Shown: positions 1 through 5,701 of the stretch, one piece after another | Layout of the letters: each line of letters starts with the position of its first letter | Position numbering within the stretch: position 1 is the first letter of the stretch | NCBI GenBank assembly: GCA_964249735.1 | Contig: CAXUDP010000130.1 | Span: 1-9,308, forward strand | Length of the DNA stretch: 9,308 nt | Direction: 5' to 3' | Source of the DNA: Lichenicola sp964249735 | GTDB lineage: Bacteria > Pseudomonadota > Alphaproteobacteria > Acetobacterales > Acetobacteraceae | Program-made: the position numbers and the translations under genes | Notes under the pieces: model-generated | The model's input: the letters and a program-made list of their open reading frames with translations, nothing else | What the model was told of the DNA's origin: nothing | Databases searched by the model: none

Positions 1-4
1 CCGA

Positions 5-19
5 AGCGGACGGTCCGCT
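5..19. repeat. Near-perfect 15-base palindrome at the left edge
   Basis: AGCGGAC (5-11) and GTCCGCT (13-19) are exact inverted arms around one central G. A nine-base direct repeat, CCGAAGCGG, also occurs at 1-9 and 32-40. The context to the left is cut off, so whether this is an operator, a terminator stem or part of a coding end cannot be told. Confidence 0.25.
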
Positions 20-67
20 CCCGGCCATCGACCGAAGCGGCGACTGCGCGAGTGCTGTGGTGATCAA

Positions 68-102
68 TTGAGTCGGACGCCGCGTCGGCACAGTCAACTC
101 AA
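68..102 (-). terminator. Stem-loop downstream of the DszC-like gene, weak terminator candidate
   Basis: TTGAGT (68-73) and ACTCAA (97-102) can close a stem that contains a second dyad, GACGC-C-GCGTC (76-86). It lies 24-58 bases past the stop codon of the minus-strand gene. Neither strand has the T-run of an intrinsic terminator, so a role in ending transcription is only a guess. Confidence 0.2.
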
Positions 103-125
103 GGAATCCGCCGGTTGTACCGCTC

Positions 126-1394
126 CTACTCCTGCTTCCCGCCATCGCTTGGCAGCGTTTCGGCTCGCTGCCGATCGAACGCTCGGTTCCAGCTCTCTCC
201 CGGCATAGCTCCGGTCAGCAGGTAGTCGCCGATCATCCGCTCGCGCTGGATCGCCGGGTTGTGCGAGGCGAGCACGCGGGCGTTGCGCCAATGCCGGTCC
301 AGCCCGCGCGCCTCGCTGGTCGCGGACGCGCCGCCGACCTCGAACAACAGCGTCGCCGCTTCCAGCACCTGCGGCAAGACTACCTGCTGGGCCTGGAACG
401 CCTCCATCTCCACGAGGAGGAGGCGCTCGTCGTCGGAAGCGCCGGCCTGCCACGCCTCGGAAGCCTCCTCGAGCGAGGTCGCGACCCGGGCCGCCAGGGT
501 TTCCGCCGAGAAGGCGAGGCTCGCCAGGCGGCCCACCACGCGCTGCACCAGCGGGTCCTCGCGCGGCACCGCCTTGCCCGGCAACTGGAAGGTGCGGGTG
601 CGCGGCTGCACGAAGGCCACCGCGTCGCGCAGCACCGCCCGTCCGATCCCCGCGAGCGTCGCCAGGTGGAACAGCTGGTAGTAGGCGGTCATGAACGACT
701 CGCCCGGCAGCCGCGACTGGCTCGACCGGCGCAGCACCCGGTCCGCCGAGATCGCCACGCCCTCGAACCGGGTGGTGCCACTGCCGGTCAGGCGCTGGCC
801 GAACCCGTCCCAGTCGTCCTCGCGGGTCACGCCGGCCGCTTCGGCCTCCACCGCCAGCACCACCCGGTCCTCGCCCTCGGCGGCCACCGCGACGATCCAG
901 TCGGCGTAGAGCGTGCCGGTGGAATAGTATTTGGTCCCGTCCAGCCGCCAGCCGCCCGCCGGCACGGGCGTCAGCCGGGTGGCGATCCCGGTAGTGGGGC
1001 CGAGTTCGGCCATGGCCGCGCCGAACAGAGCGCCGTCCGCCACCACGCGCATCCAGCGCGACGCCCGCTCGGCGTCCTTGTCGCCGAACAGCCCGTCCAC
1101 GAAGGCGAAGTGCGCGCGCAGGATCTGCGGCAGGTTGGAATCGGCAGCGCCGAGCTCGACCAGCAGGGCGAACAGCTCCCGCAGGCTGGCGCCATGGCCG
1201 CCAAGCGCAGGAGGAACCCGCAGCGCGCCGAAGCCTGCCTCGCGCAGCCAGGCCACCGGCTCGTGCGCCAGCGTCCGGTTGCGCTCGCGGTCGATCGCGC
1301 CCTCGCCGATCCGCTCGAAGATCGGGCCGAACCGCCGTCGCAACGCGTGAAGGGACGGTGCGGGCTGCGTCGGGATCGACACGATGGTGGTCAT
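126..1394 (-). CDS. DszC/SfnC-like flavin-dependent monooxygenase (acyl-CoA dehydrogenase fold)
   Basis: A complete 422-residue protein with the length and layout of the acyl-CoA-dehydrogenase superfamily: N-terminal helical domain (about 15-120), a middle beta domain with AELGPTTG (129-136) and DGTKYYSTGTLYADW (152-166), then a C-terminal helical bundle. The C-terminal stretch DRHWRNARVLASHNP (366-380) followed by IGDYLLTG is typical of the DszC/SfnC monooxygenase branch rather than of true acyl-CoA dehydrogenases. His95 and His378 are candidates for the conserved active-site histidines of that branch. Such enzymes use reduced FMN from a separate reductase to oxygenate sulfur compounds (dibenzothiophene, dimethyl sulfone) in the cytoplasm; no reductase gene lies in the window. 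The start is the ATG at 1394, with a GAGG Shine-Dalgarno six bases upstream. No Cys is present. It is transcribed away from the transport operon, sharing its control region. The exact substrate is unknown; a plain acyl-CoA dehydrogenase is less likely. Confidence 0.85.
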   Translation of the reverse strand: MTTIVSIPTQPAPSLHALRRRFGPIFERIGEGAIDRERNRTLAHEPVAWLREAGFGALRVPPALGGHGASLRELFALLVELGAADSNLPQILRAHFAFVDGLFGDKDAERASRWMRVVADGALFGAAMAELGPTTGIATRLTPVPAGGWRLDGTKYYSTGTLYADWIVAVAAEGEDRVVLAVEAEAAGVTREDDWDGFGQRLTGSGTTRFEGVAISADRVLRRSSQSRLPGESFMTAYYQLFHLATLAGIGRAVLRDAVAFVQPRTRTFQLPGKAVPREDPLVQRVVGRLASLAFSAETLAARVATSLEEASEAWQAGASDDERLLLVEMEAFQAQQVVLPQVLEAATLLFEVGGASATSEARGLDRHWRNARVLASHNPAIQRERMIGDYLLTGAMPGESWNRAFDRQRAETLPSDGGKQE

Positions 1395-1443
1395 CAGCTG
1401 CCTCGGCTCTGCTGCCCGGGATCGTGCAAACCACGTACGAAAG

Positions 1444-1483
1444 AGTCAAATTTTTAAACACCGATACTTATTGCGTGTATAAA
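1444..1483. promoter_or_regulatory. AT-rich divergent promoter region
   Basis: This is the only clearly AT-rich patch in the window and lies between the two divergent genes. On the plus strand TAAACA (1455-1460), a 17-base spacer and TATAAA (1478-1483) form a good sigma-70-like pair (4/6 and 5/6 matches), predicting a transcript start near 1490 and a leader of about 330 bases before the receptor gene. On the minus strand TTGACT (complement of 1444-1449), followed 17 bases later by the weaker CACGAT (complement of 1421-1426), could serve the monooxygenase gene. The assignment rests on motif matching only, and promoter consensus is looser in alphaproteobacteria. Confidence 0.45.
1464..1480. promoter_or_regulatory. 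Possible operator, ATAC-N9-GTAT inverted repeat
   Basis: ATAC (1464-1467) and GTAT (1477-1480) form an interrupted palindrome with nine bases between the arms, overlapping the spacer and -10 of the proposed plus-strand promoter. Dyads of this style are bound by LysR-type regulators, and sulfur genes are often under such regulators (CysB, Cbl), but the spacing is not the classic T-N11-A and no regulator gene is in the window. Chance occurrence in an AT-rich patch is quite possible. Confidence 0.2.
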
Positions 1484-1520
1484 TTTTCTGGTGTCGTATG
1501 CCGGAGCTGAAAAGGAGGCA

Positions 1521-1540
1521 CGTTCCTTGGACGTGGAACG
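1521..1540 (+). repeat. Inverted repeat CGTTCC-N8-GGAACG in the leader
   Basis: Perfect 6-base arms (1521-1526 and 1535-1540) flank an 8-base loop just after a strong AAGGAGG (1512-1518). It lies about 30 bases downstream of the predicted transcript start, so it could be an RNA hairpin or a DNA operator. No T-run follows, so it is not an intrinsic terminator. Confidence 0.3.
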
Positions 1541-1567
1541 CGCAGGCAGGACAGGAGTAGGGCGAGC

Positions 1568-1705
1568 ATGGGCACGAAGCTCCATCACCAGGGATTAGGC
1601 GCGGACCGTGTTCCCGCGAAGGAGTGCCAACTGCGGCGCTTCGCGTTCAGCTGGCCTGCATCCTGTCGATACCACCGCGCGCGGCGGCTCCTGGCCGCCG
1701 GATAA
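1568..1705 (+). CDS. Putative 45-residue regulatory leader peptide with two Cys codons
   Basis: A small ORF in the 5' leader of the receptor operon: ATG at 1568, with AGGAG (1553-1557) ten bases upstream, and TAA at 1703-1705. The peptide begins MGTKLHHQGLGAD, contains Cys20 (codon 1625-1627) and Cys33 (1664-1666), and ends SCRYHRARRLLAAG; it is basic, has no membrane segment and resembles no enzyme domain I know. Cys20 sits in the loop of a 7-bp RNA stem (1615-1621 with 1639-1645), and Cys33 lies 15 bases before another 7-bp stem that overlaps the last codons. This is the arrangement expected for a leader whose translation rate reports cysteine or sulfur supply. It is 115 bases upstream of the receptor start and out of frame with it. 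It could be a chance ORF in GC-rich DNA; conservation of the peptide in related genomes would decide. Confidence 0.45.
   Translation: MGTKLHHQGLGADRVPAKECQLRRFAFSWPASCRYHRARRLLAAG
1682..1700 (+). promoter_or_regulatory. GC-rich RNA hairpin overlapping the end of the leader ORF
   Basis: CGGCGGC (1682-1688) pairs perfectly with GCCGCCG (1694-1700) across a 5-base loop. It covers the final codons of the leader ORF, so a ribosome completing the ORF would open it while one paused at Cys33 could leave it folded. The neighbouring string CCGCCGG (1695-1701) can instead pair with CCGGCGG (1794-1800) next to the receptor's Shine-Dalgarno, giving two exclusive folds. There is no U-run, so classic intrinsic termination is not supported. 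Confidence 0.35.
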
Positions 1706-1710
1706 GGTTC

Positions 1711-1737
1711 CAGTCGAGCGCCGGGCGCCCAGGACTG
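1711..1737 (+). promoter_or_regulatory. Second leader hairpin after the leader ORF stop
   Basis: An outer stem CAGTC (1711-1715)/GACTG (1733-1737) encloses an inner GCGC (1718-1721)/GCGC (1725-1728) stem with a 3-base loop. It starts six bases after the leader stop codon. It is imperfect, with small internal loops, and may be no more than GC-rich background. Confidence 0.2.
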
Positions 1738-1782
1738 ACGCCTGCATCCCCACGATCCGCCACCAACCGCCTTGCGGTGCCA

Positions 1783-1801
1783 CCCGCCTCGACCCGGCGG
1801 G
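1783..1801 (+). promoter_or_regulatory. Hairpin abutting the receptor Shine-Dalgarno
   Basis: CCCGCC (1783-1788) pairs with GGCGGG (1796-1801) across a 7-base loop. The stem reaches the first base of the GGAGGGAG Shine-Dalgarno (1801-1808), so folding would crowd ribosome access to the receptor start. A smaller stem, ACCGC/GCGGT (1766-1770/1774-1778), precedes it. This fits translational control of the first gene, and through coupling of the whole operon, but it has not been tested. Confidence 0.3.
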
Positions 1802-1808
1802 GAGGGAG
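1801..1808 (+). promoter_or_regulatory. Shine-Dalgarno of the TonB-dependent receptor gene
   Basis: GGAGGGAG lies 12 bases before the ATG at 1821. It fixes the start well inside the longer open frame that begins at a GTG at 1608, because only the 1821 start gives an N-terminus with a normal export signal. The spacing is a little long. Confidence 0.6.
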
Positions 1809-1820
1809 ATCACACGAACC

Positions 1821-4076
1821 ATGACAAATCGACGCGGTGGCCGACACCGGCCAGCCGTTCTGCTGATGGCACCTCTCGGCCTGCTGGCGCTCGACGTGGA
1901 CAGGCAGGCGATGGCCCAGACTGCTTCCCAGACCACCGCTTCCCAAACTCCTGCGCCCCAGGCCGCCTCGGCCTCACAGGCCGGCAGGACTGCGTCTGGG
2001 GCCGGCACCGCCGCATCCCGGTCCGGCGCTCCCACAACGGGAGCATCGGAGGACATAAAGGTGGTCGGCACCAGGCAATCCCCGGCGGCGGTGGCACAGG
2101 CGCGCCTCGCCACGATCCCCGGCGGCACCAGCGTGGTGGACCAGATGGTGGTCGAGAAAGGCCGCGTCTTCACCGACCAGGACGTGCTGGCCTTCCAGCC
2201 GGGGGTCTACGCGCAGTCGTCCGGCGGCGGCGACGGGCTGAAGCTGTCCATACGCGGCTCGGGCCTGCAGACCGGAACCAACTACTTCCGCCAGGGCATC
2301 TACATCACGTTCGACGGCCTGCCGATCACCGGGCCGGGCGGCACCCCGTACGAGCTGTTCGAGCCGCTGGGGCTTGCGTACACGGAGGTGCTGCGCGGCG
2401 CCAACGCGTTCGACGCGGGTGCGGTGGACCTGGGCGGCGCCATCAACTACGTGACCGGGACCGGGCACGACGCGCTCCTGGCGCAGGCGCGCTACGAGGT
2501 CGGCTCGTTCGGCTACCAGAAGGAGCAGGTCAGCTCCGGCCAGGTCCTCGGCCCGCTGGACTACTTCATCAGCTTCACCAACTCGTACCGTTCGGGCTAC
2601 CAGCAGCAGACGCGCGCCACCGCCACGGGCGTGGTCGCCAACGTCGGCTACGAGATCGACCCCGACGTCACCACGCGCTTCTATGTCCGCTACCGCCAGA
2701 CCGAGAACCAGTATCCCGGCTACCTGACCAGCACGCAGATCGCGCAGGACCCGACGCAGGCGCAGTACCCGTACCACACCGCCGCCTACGGCTCCAACCG
2801 CATCCAGCAGGGCTCAACCTGGGTCGGCAACAAGACCACGTTCCGCTTCGGCGACGGATCCCGCCTGGACGTCGGCGAGGTCTGGCACAACTACCCGATC
2901 GACATACGCGAGACCGCCTACGACGCGGTCTGGGGCTATGACGACTTCACGGAGTCGCTGCAATACACACGCACCGACACGATCCTCGGGCACGAAAGCG
3001 ATATCGACGTCGGCGCCTTCTCCACCACGCACATCCACGGGTTCCAGAACACCACGGTGCGGCTGCCGATCGGCCCGAGCGGCAGCCTGCCGTTCGGCAC
3101 CCTGCTGCGGCGGGCCGACTACCAGGGCTCGGACAACAACCTCCATCTTGGCAACCAGACCGACGTTTGGCACAACCTGTGGCTGGTGTCCGGCCTGTCG
3201 GTGCTCTACACGCGCCGCGGCGCCGACCTGACGATCCCGGTGCAGACCCGCCCGTCGCTCTATACCGAAAGCCTCAACCTCGCCCCGCGCGCCGGCCTGC
3301 GCTACCAGCTGGCACAGCATTGGCAGCTGTTCGGCAATGTCAGCCGCACCGTCGAGCCGCCGAACGATTGGGAGTACCTGAGCGGCCCGGTCTACACCAG
3401 CGGCCCGCTCACTGGCCTCAACTCGGGGCCGAAGAAGCTGCGCGACGAGACCGCGCTGACCTGGGAGATCGGCACCTCCGGCGAGCGCTGGAACAACCAG
3501 TGGTCGATCGACTACTACCATTCCAACGTCCACAACGAGCTGCTGAACGTCAACTCGGTGGCCTCGCTCGCCACCGGCGCGGTCACCTACGGCAACGCCA
3601 CGCCCACCACGCACCAGGGCGTGGAGACCAGCCTCGACACCACGCTGCTCAAGGGCACCTGGGGCCGCTTCTCGCTTCGCCAGGCCTATACCTACAGCCA
3701 GTTCAACTACCAGCACGACCCGGTGTTCGGGAACAACCAGATCCCGGGCGTGCCCAAGCACTTCTACCAGGGCCAGCTGCGCCTGGACCTGAGGAACGAC
3801 CTTTACCTGTCGTTCGACGCGCAGGTGTCGTCCAGCATCCCGATCGACTACGCCAACACCGACTTCTCCCGCGCCTACCACATCTTCGGCACCACGATCG
3901 GCTACGACGACGTGGCAAGGGCGCGCGAGGTCTTCCTCAACTTCCAGAACCTCACCGACCAGCACTACGCCGCCATCGTCAGCCCGACCCTGAACGACCA
4001 CGGCGTGCCAGGCCCGTTCCTGCAGCCGGGCGACGGCTTCGGCGTGTTCGCCGGCGTCGCCTTCGGGATCCGATGA
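1821..4076 (+). CDS. TonB-dependent outer-membrane receptor
   Basis: A 751-residue receptor of normal family length. The N-terminus has a basic MTNRRGGRHR, a hydrophobic stretch (about 11-25) and a likely signal-peptidase site after AMA (30-32). Residues 33-75 are a low-complexity Ala/Ser/Thr/Gln linker. EDIKVVGTR (77-85) resembles a TonB box. The plug (about 90-215) shows LSIRGSGLQTGTNYFRQGIY and EVLRGANAFDAGAVDLGGAINYV. The rest has the alternating aromatic-rich pattern of a 22-strand barrel, including NFQNLTDQHYA near the end. It would import a scarce small ligand across the outer membrane using TonB-ExbBD, which are not in the window. The mature part has one Met (109) and no Cys, as expected of proteins made under sulfur starvation. 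It ends FGIR rather than in an aromatic residue. It overlaps the binding-protein gene by four bases, so both likely handle the same ligand. The ligand is unknown. Confidence 0.93.
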   Translation: MTNRRGGRHRPAVLLMAPLGLLALDVDRQAMAQTASQTTASQTPAPQAASASQAGRTASGAGTAASRSGAPTTGASEDIKVVGTRQSPAAVAQARLATIPGGTSVVDQMVVEKGRVFTDQDVLAFQPGVYAQSSGGGDGLKLSIRGSGLQTGTNYFRQGIYITFDGLPITGPGGTPYELFEPLGLAYTEVLRGANAFDAGAVDLGGAINYVTGTGHDALLAQARYEVGSFGYQKEQVSSGQVLGPLDYFISFTNSYRSGYQQQTRATATGVVANVGYEIDPDVTTRFYVRYRQTENQYPGYLTSTQIAQDPTQAQYPYHTAAYGSNRIQQGSTWVGNKTTFRFGDGSRLDVGEVWHNYPIDIRETAYDAVWGYDDFTESLQYTRTDTILGHESDIDVGAFSTTHIHGFQNTTVRLPIGPSGSLPFGTLLRRADYQGSDNNLHLGNQTDVWHNLWLVSGLSVLYTRRGADLTIPVQTRPSLYTESLNLAPRAGLRYQLAQHWQLFGNVSRTVEPPNDWEYLSGPVYTSGPLTGLNSGPKKLRDETALTWEIGTSGERWNNQWSIDYYHSNVHNELLNVNSVASLATGAVTYGNATPTTHQGVETSLDTTLLKGTWGRFSLRQAYTYSQFNYQHDPVFGNNQIPGVPKHFYQGQLRLDLRNDLYLSFDAQVSSSIPIDYANTDFSRAYHIFGTTIGYDDVARAREVFLNFQNLTDQHYAAIVSPTLNDHGVPGPFLQPGDGFGVFAGVAFGIR

Positions 4077-5701
4077 CGCGCGCCCTGGTCGCGTTTGCCG
4101 GCGCGCTCGTGCTGCTGGCCGGCTGCCACAAGGCGGCAACCCGACAGGCGGCGTCCGGCCAGCCGGTGCGCGGAGGCACGCTGGTCTTCGCCGCCGACCG
4201 CGAGCCGATCTGCCTCGATCCGCATGTCGGCGGCAACATGCCGCAGGTGTTCGTCGCCGAGCAGTACCTCGACTCGCTGGTGTCGATGGACGAGCACGGC
4301 GCCATCGGCCCCTGGCTTGCCACGGGCTGGACGGTCTCGCCGGACGGCCTGACCTACCTGTTCCACCTCCGCCACGACGTGGTCTTCACCGACGGCACTC
4401 CATTCACCGCCGACGCGGTCAAGGCCAACCTCGACCACATGGCCAACCCCGCCACGCAATCGAGCACGGCGGGCGGCTACATCCGGCAATACGTCGGCAC
4501 CACGATCGTCGACCGCTATACCGCCGCGGTCCACCTGTCCGCACCCTACGCGGCCTTCCTCGACGTGCTGGCGCAGGGCTTCCTCGGCATCGAGTCGCCG
4601 GTCGCCCTGCGCCGGCCGCGCGACGAGAACTGCCAGAGCCCGGTCGGATCTGGGCCGTTCCGCATCGTGCGCTGGGACCGGCAAAACGAGGTCGTGCTGG
4701 AGCGCAACCCTGCCTACCAATGGGGGCCGCCGACGGCCCGCCACACCGGGCCGGCCTGGCTCGACCGGATCGAGTGGAAGATCATCCCCGAGGCCTCGGT
4801 GCGCTTCGGTTCGCTCCAGGCGGGCGAGGTGGACGTGATCGACGACCTGCCGCCGGAGGACGAGACGCCGGCGCGGTCCAACCCCGACCTGTCGCTGCTG
4901 GATTCCGACCGCCCGGGCAACCCGACCAACGGCACGCTGAACATCCGGCGCGCGCCGTTCGACGACATCCGCGTGCGCGAAGCCTTCATCCGCTCCGCCG
5001 ACATCGAGGGCGCGCTGGGCAGCGTGTTCTTCCGCCACTACCGTCGCGCCGGCGGGCCGCTCAGCCCGACCACGCCGGACTACAGCCCCGACTTCGAGCA
5101 TTCCAAGGACTACGACCCGCACCACGCGGCGCTGCTGCTCGACCAGGCTGGCTGGACCGGGCGCGACGCGGACGGCTACCGCACCAGGAACGGCCACCGC
5201 CTGGTGGTGCACGTTCCCGTGTCGGCGACGATGTGGGAAGCGGACCGCAACCTGTGGGAACAGGTGCAGGCGACGGAGCGCGCGTCCGGCTTCGACATGC
5301 AGCTGGAGCCGGCAAGCGAGGCCGCGGTCTATGCCCGGGAGGGTGCCTGGAACTACGACCTCATCCTCGGCTACTGGAACACCAACACGCCCGACGTGTT
5401 GCGCATCATCTTCTCGTCGCAGTTCCTCGGTGCCGCCGGCGTCGCCGGGAGTCACCAGAACGCGTCCGGCTTCAGTAATCCGGCGTTCGACGCGCTGGCG
5501 CAGCAGGCGCTCGGCACGCTGGATCCGGCGCAGCGCACGGCGATCTACCACCGGATGCAGGCGATCGTCGCCTCGCAGCAGCTCCAGATCACGACCTACC
5601 CGCAGACCACGCGGCTCGGCATCTACCGCACCGCGCACGGCGTGCGGCTGGAGCCGTCGCTGCGGGTGACCAGCCTCTACGATGCATGGGTGACGAAATG
5701 A
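4073..5701 (+). CDS. Lipoprotein substrate-binding protein, family 5 (Dpp/Opp type)
   Basis: A 542-residue protein. A lipoprotein signal MTRALVAFAGALVLLAGC puts the lipid-bearing Cys at 18. The mature part has the family-5 extracellular solute-binding signature at about 82-118 (ATGWTVSPDGLTYLFHLR, then FTDGTPFTADAVKANL), PVGSGPFRI (190-198) and the two-lobe length of DppA/OppA proteins. Family members bind oligopeptides, nickel, glutathione or other small solutes and deliver them to a Dpp-type permease. Cys47 and Cys187 flank conserved segments and might form a disulfide (inference). The residue after the lipid Cys is His, not Asp, which by the E. coli rule would favour outer-membrane sorting. 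The ATG at 4073 overlaps the receptor stop as ATGA, and the stop overlaps the first permease start. The context points to the receptor's ligand rather than general peptides. Confidence 0.93.
   Translation: MTRALVAFAGALVLLAGCHKAATRQAASGQPVRGGTLVFAADREPICLDPHVGGNMPQVFVAEQYLDSLVSMDEHGAIGPWLATGWTVSPDGLTYLFHLRHDVVFTDGTPFTADAVKANLDHMANPATQSSTAGGYIRQYVGTTIVDRYTAAVHLSAPYAAFLDVLAQGFLGIESPVALRRPRDENCQSPVGSGPFRIVRWDRQNEVVLERNPAYQWGPPTARHTGPAWLDRIEWKIIPEASVRFGSLQAGEVDVIDDLPPEDETPARSNPDLSLLDSDRPGNPTNGTLNIRRAPFDDIRVREAFIRSADIEGALGSVFFRHYRRAGGPLSPTTPDYSPDFEHSKDYDPHHAALLLDQAGWTGRDADGYRTRNGHRLVVHVPVSATMWEADRNLWEQVQATERASGFDMQLEPASEAAVYAREGAWNYDLILGYWNTNTPDVLRIIFSSQFLGAAGVAGSHQNASGFSNPAFDALAQQALGTLDPAQRTAIYHRMQAIVASQQLQITTYPQTTRLGIYRTAHGVRLEPSLRVTSLYDAWVTK

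Noticed and set aside
3..71. Possible C-terminal end of a plus-strand gene entering from the left (22 codons, ending in TGA at 69-71)
   Set aside because: The frame is open from the window edge and reads like plausible protein, but 22 codons in GC-rich DNA with other open frames (including a minus-strand ATG at 28) are not enough to call a gene.
94..1461. 455-codon minus-strand frame overlapping the DszC-like gene
   Set aside because: Alternate-frame shadow of the real gene, extremely Arg/Gly/Ala-rich. The other frame carries the conserved monooxygenase motifs.
1682..1740. Intrinsic transcription terminator in the leader
   Set aside because: The stems are strong but no T-run follows any of them, so only Rho-dependent or translational effects remain possible.
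1608..1820. N-terminal extension of the receptor frame back to a GTG at 1608
   Set aside because: The extra 71 residues do not look like protein, would bury the export signal, and overlap the leader ORF and hairpins. The ATG at 1821 has a Shine-Dalgarno and a normal signal peptide.
1590..1820. Known riboswitch (SAM, cobalamin or similar) in the long leader
   Set aside because: I looked for the conserved core strings of the SAM and cobalamin classes and found no convincing match. The hairpins fit a leader-ORF arrangement better.
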